Position numbers and translations under genes: made by a program. A stretch of DNA of 64,000 bases from Oleiphilus messinensis (lineage in GTDB: Bacteria; Pseudomonadota; Gammaproteobacteria; Pseudomonadales; Oleiphilaceae), in NCBI RefSeq assembly GCF_002162375.1, contig NZ_CP021425.1, positions 3,985,001 through 4,049,000 of the forward strand. Direction: 5' to 3'. Below the pieces are notes generated by a model. That model saw only the letters and a list, made by a program, of their open reading frames with translations, searched no databases and was not told the origin of the DNA. Shown here one piece after another: positions 10,033 through 18,256 of this stretch. Positions within the stretch are counted from its first letter, which is position 1. Each line of letters opens with the position of its first letter.

Positions 10033-10566
10033 TTACAGCTCATCAACGCCGCTGCTCAATGCCTGATATGCCTGCTCAGAGGTAAAGCCACGTTGTGCCA
10101 GAAATCGCAACTGCTTTGCTTTGTCTTTAGGTGTTATCGGCTTATCGGGGAATTTACGCCGAAGCTGAGTTTTCGCTAACTCAAACCAACTCGGGTCGCT
10201 CTCATCCAGGAACTGACTGATCAGCTCAGCGGAAACGCCCCTTTCCTGCAAATCATACCGAACCCGAACCGGCCCCCTCCCGCGACTTTGGGCACTGCGA
10301 ACAAAAAGCTCCGAGAATCGAGCATCGTTCAAATAACGGTCTTGCTCCAGTTTATCGAGCACCGCATCTATTTCCATCACCAAACCTGAAACCGCATCGG
10401 CATCCAGCTCACCAGAGGTTTCACCGTTAGGATCAATCTGTTCAAGCGCCTGAGGCATTCGACTCTTATTATACAACTTTGATCGCAACTCATATTGGGA
10501 GTGTTCGCGCTTGGCCAATAGCCGAACTGCTTGCTCATATAGATTTTTGCCGCCTGGATTATAAAT
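10033..10566 (-). CDS. recX: RecX family regulator, probable ATT start
   Basis: RecX binds RecA filaments and limits recombinase activity. The conserved core is seen from AVRLLAKREHSQYELRSKL onward, with GRGPVRVRYDLQERGVS in the middle and RFLAQRGFTSEQAYQAL near the end. The first ATG/GTG/TTG in frame is TTG at 10518, which would remove the conserved AVRLL helix. Upstream there is an AGGAGG site (10575-10580) eight bases before an in-frame ATT at 10566, and an in-frame TGA at 10603-10605 closes the frame. ATT at 10566 gives 177 residues and keeps the whole domain; the TTG start gives 161. The gene is not next to recA here, which is unlike the common recA-recX order. Confidence 0.85.
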   Translation of the reverse strand: MYNPGGKNLYEQAVRLLAKREHSQYELRSKLYNKSRMPQALEQIDPNGETSGELDADAVSGLVMEIDAVLDKLEQDRYLNDARFSELFVRSAQSRGRGPVRVRYDLQERGVSAELISQFLDESDPSWFELAKTQLRRKFPDKPITPKDKAKQLRFLAQRGFTSEQAYQALSSGVDEL

Positions 10567-10872
10567 CGTTACTTCCTCCTTTTTACCGCTGCAATCAACT
10601 TTTCATTGATTGCAGGCTGGCGTGAAAAACGCTTATCAAACGCAATAATACCGAGTAGACTTCGCCTCTACTGAAAGACTACCCGGTAGCAACACCGGTT
10701 TGAGTCCCCGAACTCAGGACACAAGCGGATCGCGTCCCCTGATTTTAGCAGGGCAATTCGCCAGGCCGCGTACATGCAACCCAGTGCATACTCGTATTAT
10801 TTTTGTCGATACGATTGACACCGTTGCCAACATAGACGAAAGCGAACAGTATACCGCAGGGAACTGAACTCG
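10567..10872. other. Divergent spacer recX / DUF349 gene
   Basis: About 300 bases between divergent genes. No LexA-type CTGT-N8-ACAG operator is seen before recX. A short inverted repeat, TGAGT-CCCCG-AACTCA, lies near 10701-10716 but has no T tract. No other structure was found. Confidence 0.35.
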
Positions 10873-13704
10873 ATGGCTACATTTATTAAAAACATGTTTC
10901 GCCCGAAGTGGCAAAGTAACAATCCAGAAGTACGTAAAAATGCACTATTGGGGCTGGACTGCCAATCCGACAAAACCCTGGAAATATTAAAAACGACCCT
11001 TGAAACTGATGATGTCCACGAGATAAAAGTGGCCGCTCTGGGGAAAATTGATGATATGGATTACCTCATTGGCTTCGCCCTTGAGCAATCCCCTGCCCAG
11101 TTCCCGGAATTGAAAAACAAATTAACAGATCTTTTCCAGAAATCCTATGAGCGTGATCCCTCTCTTTCCGTGCTGAAACAAACACCTGGCGGGAACGAAA
11201 CAATCGAGAAGCTGTTACCGTGGATAGACGATGAAACGCTGATCTCCACGTTCATTTCACTTCTACCCTCCGGTCCGATCCTCGAAACCCTGGCGGTTGA
11301 AGGCAAATCGACCAAGATTAGACAACAGGCACTGCAAAGCATTCACGACGAAGCCGCCTTGAAAAATATCGTTAAACTCGCAAAAAACAGGGACAAGCGG
11401 GTATATCAAATCGCAAAAGACCGGCTCGCAAAACTCAAAACTGAGCGAGAAGCTGCTCAGGCGGTTCAGGATAATGTTCTGGATCTGATAGGCCAGATCC
11501 AACAACATGCCGACAGTGAAGTTACCCGACTTTACGGACCTAAACTCAGGGCACTCATAGAGAACTGGAAACAAGTTGCAAGCGTTGCAACCCCCGAACA
11601 GCAACACAGTGTCACCAACGCGCTCTCCAGATCCGAGGCAAAAGTTCGGGCATATGAAACAAAACTGGAGACAGCAGAAAAAGAATTGCAAGAAAGCAAT
11701 GCCAAACAATTGGAGCGCAACGGTACGCTGACGACCCTGGTAGAAACAATCAACGAACTGGAACATCTGACTGACCTGGATACTGCGTCCCCTCCTGCAT
11801 TGCTCGGTGTTATCAAGAGCCAGGAAAGTCGTTGGATGGAAGCGACCCGGGATACTCAAGTTGATAAGGCCGAACAAAAACAGTATCAGCTCTTGATGAA
11901 TCAGGTGAAGCGTTACAGCACTGCGCTGGAACAATATCAGATGGCACATCCGGCCATGAGTTCAATACTGTCAGGCGCACAGAATCTAAGTGCCACGGAT
12001 CAGCGTAAACTCGACGAGCACCTTAAAACCTTAAGCTGGCCGGATGCCCTGCCCACTCCAGATCTGATTCAGCAAGCGGAAAAAGCCCTGGGCCGAATGT
12101 CCGAGATCAAACAGAAGAAAGCGCAGGACGCGCAAACCTTAAAATCCCAAATCGAAGGGCAGATTTCAGAACTCGAAACCGCCCTTGATTCAAAGGTACT
12201 CAAGCAAACAACGCGGCGTTATCAGGAACTGCAGAAACTTCTGCAGTCTGCCCCCGACAAAATCAGTAAAGCCTACCAGGCTCGGTTCCATTTACTCGGC
12301 AAACAACTCGGTGAACTCCGGGACTGGCAAGGGTTTGCCACACATCCCAAGCAGCTTGAGTTGTGCACGCTGATGGAAGCCTTGGTCGATCAACACCTGG
12401 AACCGCAACTGAAAGCCGATAAGATAAAAGCGCTGCAGGACGAGTGGAAGACGCTGGGAGGCAGCTCCGACCAATCACTCTGGAACCGGTTTAAAGCCGC
12501 CAGTGATGCCGCCTATGAACCCTGCAAAGCCTTCTTTAGCGAACAAAAACAGCTTAAACGAGTTAATCTTGAAAAACGGATGACACTCTGTGATCAGCTA
12601 CAGGCATTTCTGGATCAAAATGATTGGCAACAACCTGACTGGAAAGCGGTTGAAAAAATTGAACGCAAAGCAAAGGAAGAATGGAAAGAGAGCTTCCCCA
12701 TCGACTTCAAGGACAGCAAACCGGTTCAAAAGCGCTTTAATATCCTGATTGGCGCACTGGATGAAAAACTAAATCAGGAAAAAGCGCAAAATCTCGGTAA
12801 AAAACAAGCCATTTGTACTCAGGCAGAAGAACTTATCATTCTTGAGCCGATGTCCGAGGCAATCCGACAGGTAAAAGAACTCCAAAGACAATGGACCGAG
12901 ATCGGAATCACGCCTTACAAAGAGGACAGACAACTCTGGAAAACGTTTCGAACCGCCTGTGACGCGATTTTTGCACGTCGGGACGAGCAACGGAAAAGTG
13001 CCGCAGACAAAGAGCAGCAAAATAATGCTAAAGCTCAACAATTGATCGAAACAGTCGAGGTTCTGGTGGCCAAGCTCATTGGACACCCAACAGATTCGGA
13101 CAATATCGATCCAGTATTGCAGAACACCCGACAGCAACTAAGGCAGACAGAAACCGAACTGAACCAACTCGAACTGAATAGTCGGGATCAGAGCAGATTC
13201 AAAGCTCAATTGAAAGATTTGAAACACCACGTGCTGGAACTGCAGAGCAAACTGGGCGCTCGGCAGCGTTATGAGCAATTAAGTGCCGCTTTGCAATTTT
13301 CTGCAGCGGTAGTTGACTCCGGCCTTACAGAAGCGTCTATAGCCAATTCCGACAGTCTTTTGAGTCGTCACCAAAAGCTGCTCCTTTTGGCTCAGGGCGA
13401 TATTGAAAGTCTTGCTGAAAAATCGAAAAACTCACTTGCAGAACTCTGTGTACTGGTTGAGATTTTAACGGGTCAGGATAGCCCGAAGGAAGATCAGGCA
13501 CTGCGGATGCAGCTTCAGGTGCAGCGACTATCAGAAGGTTTTTCAGGAGCTCAGGCCGAGGACACAGAAGACAACCTGGAAGCAATTTTGGATCAATGGC
13601 TAATTAAAGTACGTGCCACCCCGGAAGATGAAATGACAGCCACGGTGAAACAACTTGGCCAACGTTTGGATCAGGCCATCAAACACTATTACTTAAACGG
13701 TTAA
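10873..13704 (+). CDS. DUF349 repeat protein, 943 residues
   Basis: A large, soluble, mostly helical protein found in many gammaproteobacteria with no settled function. The first 190 residues look like HEAT-type helical repeats (for example RKNALLGLDCQSDKTLEIL and VAALGKIDD). Residues about 230-300 are charged coiled coil. Three DUF349 units occur in the second half, each recognised by Trp-containing helices: DEWKTLGGSSDQSLWNRFKA, EEWKESFPIDFKDSKPVQKR, and QRQWTEIGITPYKEDRQLWK. No signal peptide or membrane segment is seen. The ATG at 10873 has only a weak GGGAA site. It stands alone, divergent from recX. Confidence 0.85.
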   Translation: MATFIKNMFRPKWQSNNPEVRKNALLGLDCQSDKTLEILKTTLETDDVHEIKVAALGKIDDMDYLIGFALEQSPAQFPELKNKLTDLFQKSYERDPSLSVLKQTPGGNETIEKLLPWIDDETLISTFISLLPSGPILETLAVEGKSTKIRQQALQSIHDEAALKNIVKLAKNRDKRVYQIAKDRLAKLKTEREAAQAVQDNVLDLIGQIQQHADSEVTRLYGPKLRALIENWKQVASVATPEQQHSVTNALSRSEAKVRAYETKLETAEKELQESNAKQLERNGTLTTLVETINELEHLTDLDTASPPALLGVIKSQESRWMEATRDTQVDKAEQKQYQLLMNQVKRYSTALEQYQMAHPAMSSILSGAQNLSATDQRKLDEHLKTLSWPDALPTPDLIQQAEKALGRMSEIKQKKAQDAQTLKSQIEGQISELETALDSKVLKQTTRRYQELQKLLQSAPDKISKAYQARFHLLGKQLGELRDWQGFATHPKQLELCTLMEALVDQHLEPQLKADKIKALQDEWKTLGGSSDQSLWNRFKAASDAAYEPCKAFFSEQKQLKRVNLEKRMTLCDQLQAFLDQNDWQQPDWKAVEKIERKAKEEWKESFPIDFKDSKPVQKRFNILIGALDEKLNQEKAQNLGKKQAICTQAEELIILEPMSEAIRQVKELQRQWTEIGITPYKEDRQLWKTFRTACDAIFARRDEQRKSAADKEQQNNAKAQQLIETVEVLVAKLIGHPTDSDNIDPVLQNTRQQLRQTETELNQLELNSRDQSRFKAQLKDLKHHVLELQSKLGARQRYEQLSAALQFSAAVVDSGLTEASIANSDSLLSRHQKLLLLAQGDIESLAEKSKNSLAELCVLVEILTGQDSPKEDQALRMQLQVQRLSEGFSGAQAEDTEDNLEAILDQWLIKVRATPEDEMTATVKQLGQRLDQAIKHYYLNG

Positions 13705-13724
13705 TAATCTTAGATTCAGCCCTG

Positions 13725-13769
13725 GCGGAGTTTGACATCCACCTGCATTCGAAACCTGTCAAGCTCCGC
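13725..13769. other. Stem-loop between convergent genes
   Basis: A 13-base stem with one G-U pair (13725-13737 with 13757-13769, GCGGAGTTTGACA against TGTCAAGCTCCGC) and a 19-base loop. It lies between the DUF349 stop and the ComFB stop. No T tract follows on either strand, so it may protect mRNA ends rather than terminate transcription on its own. Confidence 0.5.
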
Positions 13770-13818
13770 ACCAGACTATGCCCTGGTAATTCAATAATCT
13801 TCGGAAATCCGTATGCTG

Positions 13819-14085
13819 TTATTTCCGCTCATGCTCTTCGACATACGCCAACGCCTTTTCCACCGCCTTTCGCACTTTATCCCGCATTTCCTCGTTCTCC
13901 ACAGGAGATACGTAGTAGAGCATATCAACTTCGTGCCGGATATAACGGGGTGGCAGATGGTTTAATGCCACACAAATGACATCGGTTAGATAATCATCAT
14001 CAAAACTCTTCCCTTCCACCAGAATTTCCAGTTCTTCCAAGACCCAATTCTCGTAATAATTTCTGATGTTATCCAACAACGACAT
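13819..14085 (-). CDS. ComFB domain protein
   Basis: An 88-residue protein matching the late-competence ComFB domain: NYYENWVLEELEIL, then DDDYLTDVICVALNHLPPRY, where the Leu-Asn-x-Leu-Pro-Pro-Arg-Tyr block is the family signature. The name comes from a gene in the Bacillus comF operon. ComFB proteins in cyanobacteria have been reported as cyclic di-GMP receptors, so signalling is possible here but not shown. The ATG at 14085 was chosen; a TTG five codons upstream (14100) is also in frame, and both ribosome sites are weak. It is a single gene, convergent with the DUF349 gene and divergent from the thiolase. Confidence 0.85.
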   Translation of the reverse strand: MSLLDNIRNYYENWVLEELEILVEGKSFDDDYLTDVICVALNHLPPRYIRHEVDMLYYVSPVENEEMRDKVRKAVEKALAYVEEHERK

Positions 14086-14354
14086 AAGCAAGCGTTCCAA
14101 TCAAAAAAAGGTAATTTAGCTGACATATACGCAAAGAAAACGTATTCCCCTGCAAAAAATTTAGTTGCTCACCCGAGTATTTCAAGCACGCACGCTGACA
14201 TTATTGAGCAAATCCGTCAATGAATTTGGTTTTAAGGGTCATTTTGCAGGTTAGCTCAGTCACGTACATTATTTATAAACCGCAACAGCTTCCCGGAAGG
14301 GCCTGCGGCTTTGAGCACTATTAATTCATTTCAGTACTCATTCACAAGAGAATA

Positions 14355-15566
14355 ATGATGACAACAGAAGCTTTGATTTTCGATGCAATAAGGACTCCTC
14401 GCGGTAAAGGTAAAGCCGACGGGTCTTTACATACAGTCAAGCCAGTGCGTTTATTGGCAGACCTTTTAAATGCGCTTAAAAACAGACATAACCTGGATAC
14501 CGCTCAGGTTGATGATATTGTGATGGGTTGTGTTACTGCAATTGGAGATCAAGGCGCAGATATCGCAAAAACAGCAGCGATGCTGGCAGATTGGGATGAG
14601 AAGGTCGCCGGAGTTACCTTGAACCGCTTCTGTGCATCCGGCCTCGAAGCCGTAAACATGGCCGCCATGAAGGTTCGATCTGGCTGGGAAGATCTGATCG
14701 TTGCAGGCGGTGTTGAAAGCATGTCTCGCGTTAAAATGGGCTCAGATGGTGGCCCTTGGGCACTCGACCCTGAAACAAACCTGCACACAGGCTTTATGCC
14801 ACAAGGTATCGGTGCGGACCTGATTGCCACTATCGATGGTTTTTCCCGCGCAGATGTGGATCAGTTTGCCCTGGAATCTCAACAAAAAGCAGCAAAGGCC
14901 AGAGCAGCAGGCTATTTCAAGAACTCAATAGTTCCTGTAACTGACTGCAATGGACTCACGCTATTAGGCGAAGACGAATTTATCCGTCCGGATACAACAG
15001 TTGAAGGCCTGGGCAATTTGAAAGCCTCCTTCCAGATGATGGGCGAGATGGGCTTCGATGGTGTCGCACGTGAAAAATACCACTTTATCGAAAAAATTAA
15101 CCACGTACACACCCCCGGTAACTCATCCGGAATCGTCGACGGTGCTTCCGCTGTTCTGATCGGTAGCGAAGCTGCGGGCAAGAACCTGGGTCTGAAACCC
15201 CGAGCACGAATCGTATCAACAGCAGTAACCAGCACAGATCCCACAATCATGCTGACCGGCCCGGCTCCCGCGACTCGAAAAGCACTGCAAAAAGCAGGCT
15301 TGAGCGTAAACGATATCGACTTGTTCGAAGTGAACGAAGCTTTCGCCGCTGTGGTCATGCGCTTCCAGAAAGAAATGGGCGTACCGATGGAAAAAATTAA
15401 TGTGAATGGTGGTTCAATCGCAATGGGTCATCCACTGGGTGCCACTGGCGCGATGATTCTGGGCACCTTGCTCGATGAGCTGGAACGTCAAAATCTGCGT
15501 TACGGACTGGCCACGCTCTGTGTCGGTGGTGGTATGGGTATCGCCACGATTATTGAACGAATCTAA
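14355..15566 (+). CDS. Acetyl-CoA C-acyltransferase (thiolase)
   Basis: Thiolase catalyses the last step of beta-oxidation, cleaving 3-ketoacyl-CoA with CoA, or the reverse condensation. The 403-residue protein has the nucleophile Cys93 in [12 protein letters not shown], the NEAFAAV loop, His359 in [15 protein letters not shown], and Cys389 in TLCVGGGMG. It may begin at the second of two adjacent ATG codons (14358). The following hydratase/dehydrogenase gene starts 25 bases after the stop, so the two form a fatty-acid oxidation operon comparable to fadIJ or fadAB, but with the thiolase gene first. Confidence 0.94.
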   Translation: MMTTEALIFDAIRTPRGKGKADGSLHTVKPVRLLADLLNALKNRHNLDTAQVDDIVMGCVTAIGDQGADIAKTAAMLADWDEKVAGVTLNRFCASGLEAVNMAAMKVRSGWEDLIVAGGVESMSRVKMGSDGGPWALDPETNLHTGFMPQGIGADLIATIDGFSRADVDQFALESQQKAAKARAAGYFKNSIVPVTDCNGLTLLGEDEFIRPDTTVEGLGNLKASFQMMGEMGFDGVAREKYHFIEKINHVHTPGNSSGIVDGASAVLIGSEAAGKNLGLKPRARIVSTAVTSTDPTIMLTGPAPATRKALQKAGLSVNDIDLFEVNEAFAAVVMRFQKEMGVPMEKINVNGGSIAMGHPLGATGAMILGTLLDELERQNLRYGLATLCVGGGMGIATIIERI

Positions 15567-15591
15567 TCACCATTTACAAGCGAGAGAAATC

Positions 15592-17745
15592 ATGACAGCA
15601 ATTCAATACGCCATAGACGATCAGCAAATCGTAACCTTGACCATCGATGTACCCGGCCAATCTGCCAACACGATGAATGAGGCGTTTCGAACCGCCTTCC
15701 GGGAAACCATAAACAAACTCATTGCAGAAAAAGATGGAATTAAAGGCATCATCCTGACCTCAGCCAAAAAAACATTTTTTGCAGGAGGAGATTTGCGTGA
15801 ACTCGTTCAAGTCACCGCCGAAAACGCAGAAGAATTCCAGACAATGCTTGCCCGTGACATCACCACCCCGCTGCGCCAGCTTGAAACACTGGGGGTACCC
15901 GTTGTTGCTGCAGTAAACGGCACCGCCTTGGGTGGTGGCTGGGAAATTGCCCTGGCCTGTCATCACCGGATTGTACTGGATAACGCCAAGATTGAGATCG
16001 GATTACCCGAAGTTACGCTGGGACTCCTCCCTGGTGGCGGCGGTACCGTCCGTATGACCCGAATTCTGGGTTTTGAAAAAGTAATGCCTTACTTGCTGGA
16101 AGGCAAAAAAGTACGCCCTCAAGCGGCGTTGAAAGCGGGACTGGTACACAGTCTGGCAACTGATACTGATGATATGCTGGCTCAAGCACGGGAGTGGATT
16201 ATTGCCAATCCGAAGGCGAAGCAACCTTGGGATGAAAAAGGCTTTAAACTTCCCGGTGGCCCAGCGACACACCCGAAGATCGCACAAATGCTGGCTATTG
16301 CACCAGCAATGCTGACCAACAAAACCAAAGGGTGCTACCCTGCTCCGGAAGCGATTATGGCTGCCGTTGTAGAAGGCAGTCTTGTGGATTTTGATAATGC
16401 CCAGAAAATTGAAGCGCGTTATTTCACCAAATTGGTAATCAGTCAGGTTGCCAAAAACATGATCAATACGTTCTGGTTCCAGCTCAATGATATCAAAGCC
16501 GGAAGCAGCCGCCCGAAAGGGTTTGAACCCGCCAAAAGCACTAAAGTCGGGGTTTTGGGTGCGGGCATGATGGGCTCCGGTATCGCGTACTCCTGTGCAA
16601 CCAAAGGCATCGAGGTTGTCCTGAAAGACGTATCTGTTGAAAATGCGGAGAAAGGCAAGGCTTACTCAGAAGGCTTACTGAAGAAAAAACTGCAGAGGGG
16701 CCATATTTCTGAAGAACGTAAAAACGAAACCCTGAATCGAATCCTCGCTACTGACAAAGCAGAAGACCTGAAGGGTTGCGATCTGATTATCGAGGCTGTG
16801 TTCGAAGACAACGAACTCAAAGCGCGTGTCACCCAAGAAGCAGAGCCACAATTGGTAGAGGGTGGCGTATTTGCCAGTAACACGTCCACAATCCCTATCA
16901 CGCAATTGGCAGAAGCATCTAAAGATGACAGCAAATTTATCGGATTGCACTTCTTTTCACCTGTAGACAAAATGCCTCTGGTCGAAATTATCGCCGGTAA
17001 AAATACCAGCGACGAAACCCTGGCCAAAGCCTTTGATTTTGTCCTGCAAATCGGCAAGACACCAATTGTCGTTAATGACAGCCGCGGTTTCTTCACATCT
17101 CGGGTATTTGGCACGTTCGTAAATGAAGGGGTCGCAATGATCGCAGAAGGCATCAATGCCTCCTCAGTCGAAAATGCAGCGCTGCTAGCGGGCATGCCAG
17201 TCGGCCCATTGGCAATTTGCGACGAAGTGAGCCTGTCTCTGATCACTCACATCCGCGATCAAACCCGACGCGACATGGAAAAGGCAGGTCAAACTTATCC
17301 GGTGCACCCTGCCGAAGTGGTCGTCGACAAGATGGTTACCGAGTTCGAGCGCTGCGGTAAAGCTGCAGGTGCAGGATTCTACGATTACCCTAAAGGCGGC
17401 AAAAAGACGCTCTGGCCTGAACTGCAAACACATTTCGAGAACAGTGAAGTTGCCAGCAATGCAGCACTGGCTGATTTGAAAGACCGCATTCTGTTTATTC
17501 AAGCCATTGAAACCGTCCGCTGTATGGAAGAAGGCGTGCTTACATCAGTCAATGATGCGAATATCGGCAGTATCTTCGGCATTGGCTTTGCCCCATGGAC
17601 CGGAGGCGCATTACAGTTCATCAATCAATACGGTCTGCGAGAGTTCGTTGCCCGAGCCAATGATCTGGCGAAAGCTTATGGCGAACGCTTCACGCCACCG
17701 GCCTTACTGATTGAAAAGGCGGAGAAAAACGAGGCATTCGCTTAA
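15592..17745 (+). CDS. Multifunctional enoyl-CoA hydratase / 3-hydroxyacyl-CoA dehydrogenase
   Basis: A fused beta-oxidation alpha subunit of 717 residues, similar to FadJ/FadB, acting with the upstream thiolase. The N-terminal crotonase domain has the oxyanion loop (FFAGGDLRELV) and the catalytic glutamate region IGLPEVTLGLLPGGGGT. The dehydrogenase starts near residue 315 with the NAD-binding VGVLGAGMMGSGIAYSC. Its catalytic His lies in GLHFFSPVDKMPLVEII, and two C-terminal dehydrogenase domains follow. The start at 15592 follows GAGAGAAATC; an in-frame upstream extension overlapping the thiolase shows no homology and was left out. A strong terminator follows. Confidence 0.93.
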   Translation: MTAIQYAIDDQQIVTLTIDVPGQSANTMNEAFRTAFRETINKLIAEKDGIKGIILTSAKKTFFAGGDLRELVQVTAENAEEFQTMLARDITTPLRQLETLGVPVVAAVNGTALGGGWEIALACHHRIVLDNAKIEIGLPEVTLGLLPGGGGTVRMTRILGFEKVMPYLLEGKKVRPQAALKAGLVHSLATDTDDMLAQAREWIIANPKAKQPWDEKGFKLPGGPATHPKIAQMLAIAPAMLTNKTKGCYPAPEAIMAAVVEGSLVDFDNAQKIEARYFTKLVISQVAKNMINTFWFQLNDIKAGSSRPKGFEPAKSTKVGVLGAGMMGSGIAYSCATKGIEVVLKDVSVENAEKGKAYSEGLLKKKLQRGHISEERKNETLNRILATDKAEDLKGCDLIIEAVFEDNELKARVTQEAEPQLVEGGVFASNTSTIPITQLAEASKDDSKFIGLHFFSPVDKMPLVEIIAGKNTSDETLAKAFDFVLQIGKTPIVVNDSRGFFTSRVFGTFVNEGVAMIAEGINASSVENAALLAGMPVGPLAICDEVSLSLITHIRDQTRRDMEKAGQTYPVHPAEVVVDKMVTEFERCGKAAGAGFYDYPKGGKKTLWPELQTHFENSEVASNAALADLKDRILFIQAIETVRCMEEGVLTSVNDANIGSIFGIGFAPWTGGALQFINQYGLREFVARANDLAKAYGERFTPPALLIEKAEKNEAFA

Positions 17746-17777
17746 TTTCTAATCACGCAAGTGAATGGATCTATCCC

Positions 17778-17804
17778 GGCCGCTCTTTGAGCGGCCTTTT
17801 TATT
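17778..17804 (+). terminator. Rho-independent terminator of the beta-oxidation operon
   Basis: A perfect eight-base stem, GGCCGCTC-TTT-GAGCGGCC, followed by TTTTTATT, begins 33 bases after the stop codon. Confidence 0.93.
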
Positions 17805-18256
17805 GCCTCTACCCAATTTTGCTTCCCTTCGTTTTCCTTAACCTTAATTGATTGAAAGCCCCGAACCTTGGCACAGTTACAAGCCCTAAACCATAATTAA
17901 CAGATTTAAGGCTGGTTTTGACTATTTGACTGTCCTACAATCAAGCATACCCTGCAAACAATTCAGTTCTACGAAAAACCGTTCAACTGAATGTCGGGCG
18001 CATAAAAACAAGAACCTTGCACAATTTGCAACAATTGGGTTCCAATAAAAGATATTCATGGATTTAATGGTTGAACCTCATCGAGTAAGACTACCCGAAA
18101 TCTAACGACTGTATTTGACGACAAACTTGTATTTGAAAACATAAGTGCCACGCACAACAGAGACAAAATGGTAGTCGGTTTTCTCATCAGCAGTAATAGA
18201 GCAAGGACTATCCCGCACCGGCATGTGTTAAAAATTACGCAAAATAGAAAAAAGTT
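17805..18256. other. Spacer before prc
   Basis: About 450 bases with no convincing open frame, repeat or RNA gene. The prc promoter should be here. No consensus pair or hairpin stood out. Confidence 0.4.

Noticed and set aside
10690-10720. GGTTTGAGTCC word like a tRNA T-loop
   Set aside because: No cloverleaf, anticodon arm or acceptor stem could be formed around it.
15475-15591. Extended N-terminus of the beta-oxidation alpha subunit
   Set aside because: It overlaps the thiolase gene in another frame and has no homology; the ATG at 15592 has a suitable ribosome site.
16662-17246. A 194-codon open frame antisense to the multifunctional beta-oxidation gene
   Set aside because: It is a shadow of a well-supported gene, with Ser/Leu-rich composition typical of antisense frames.
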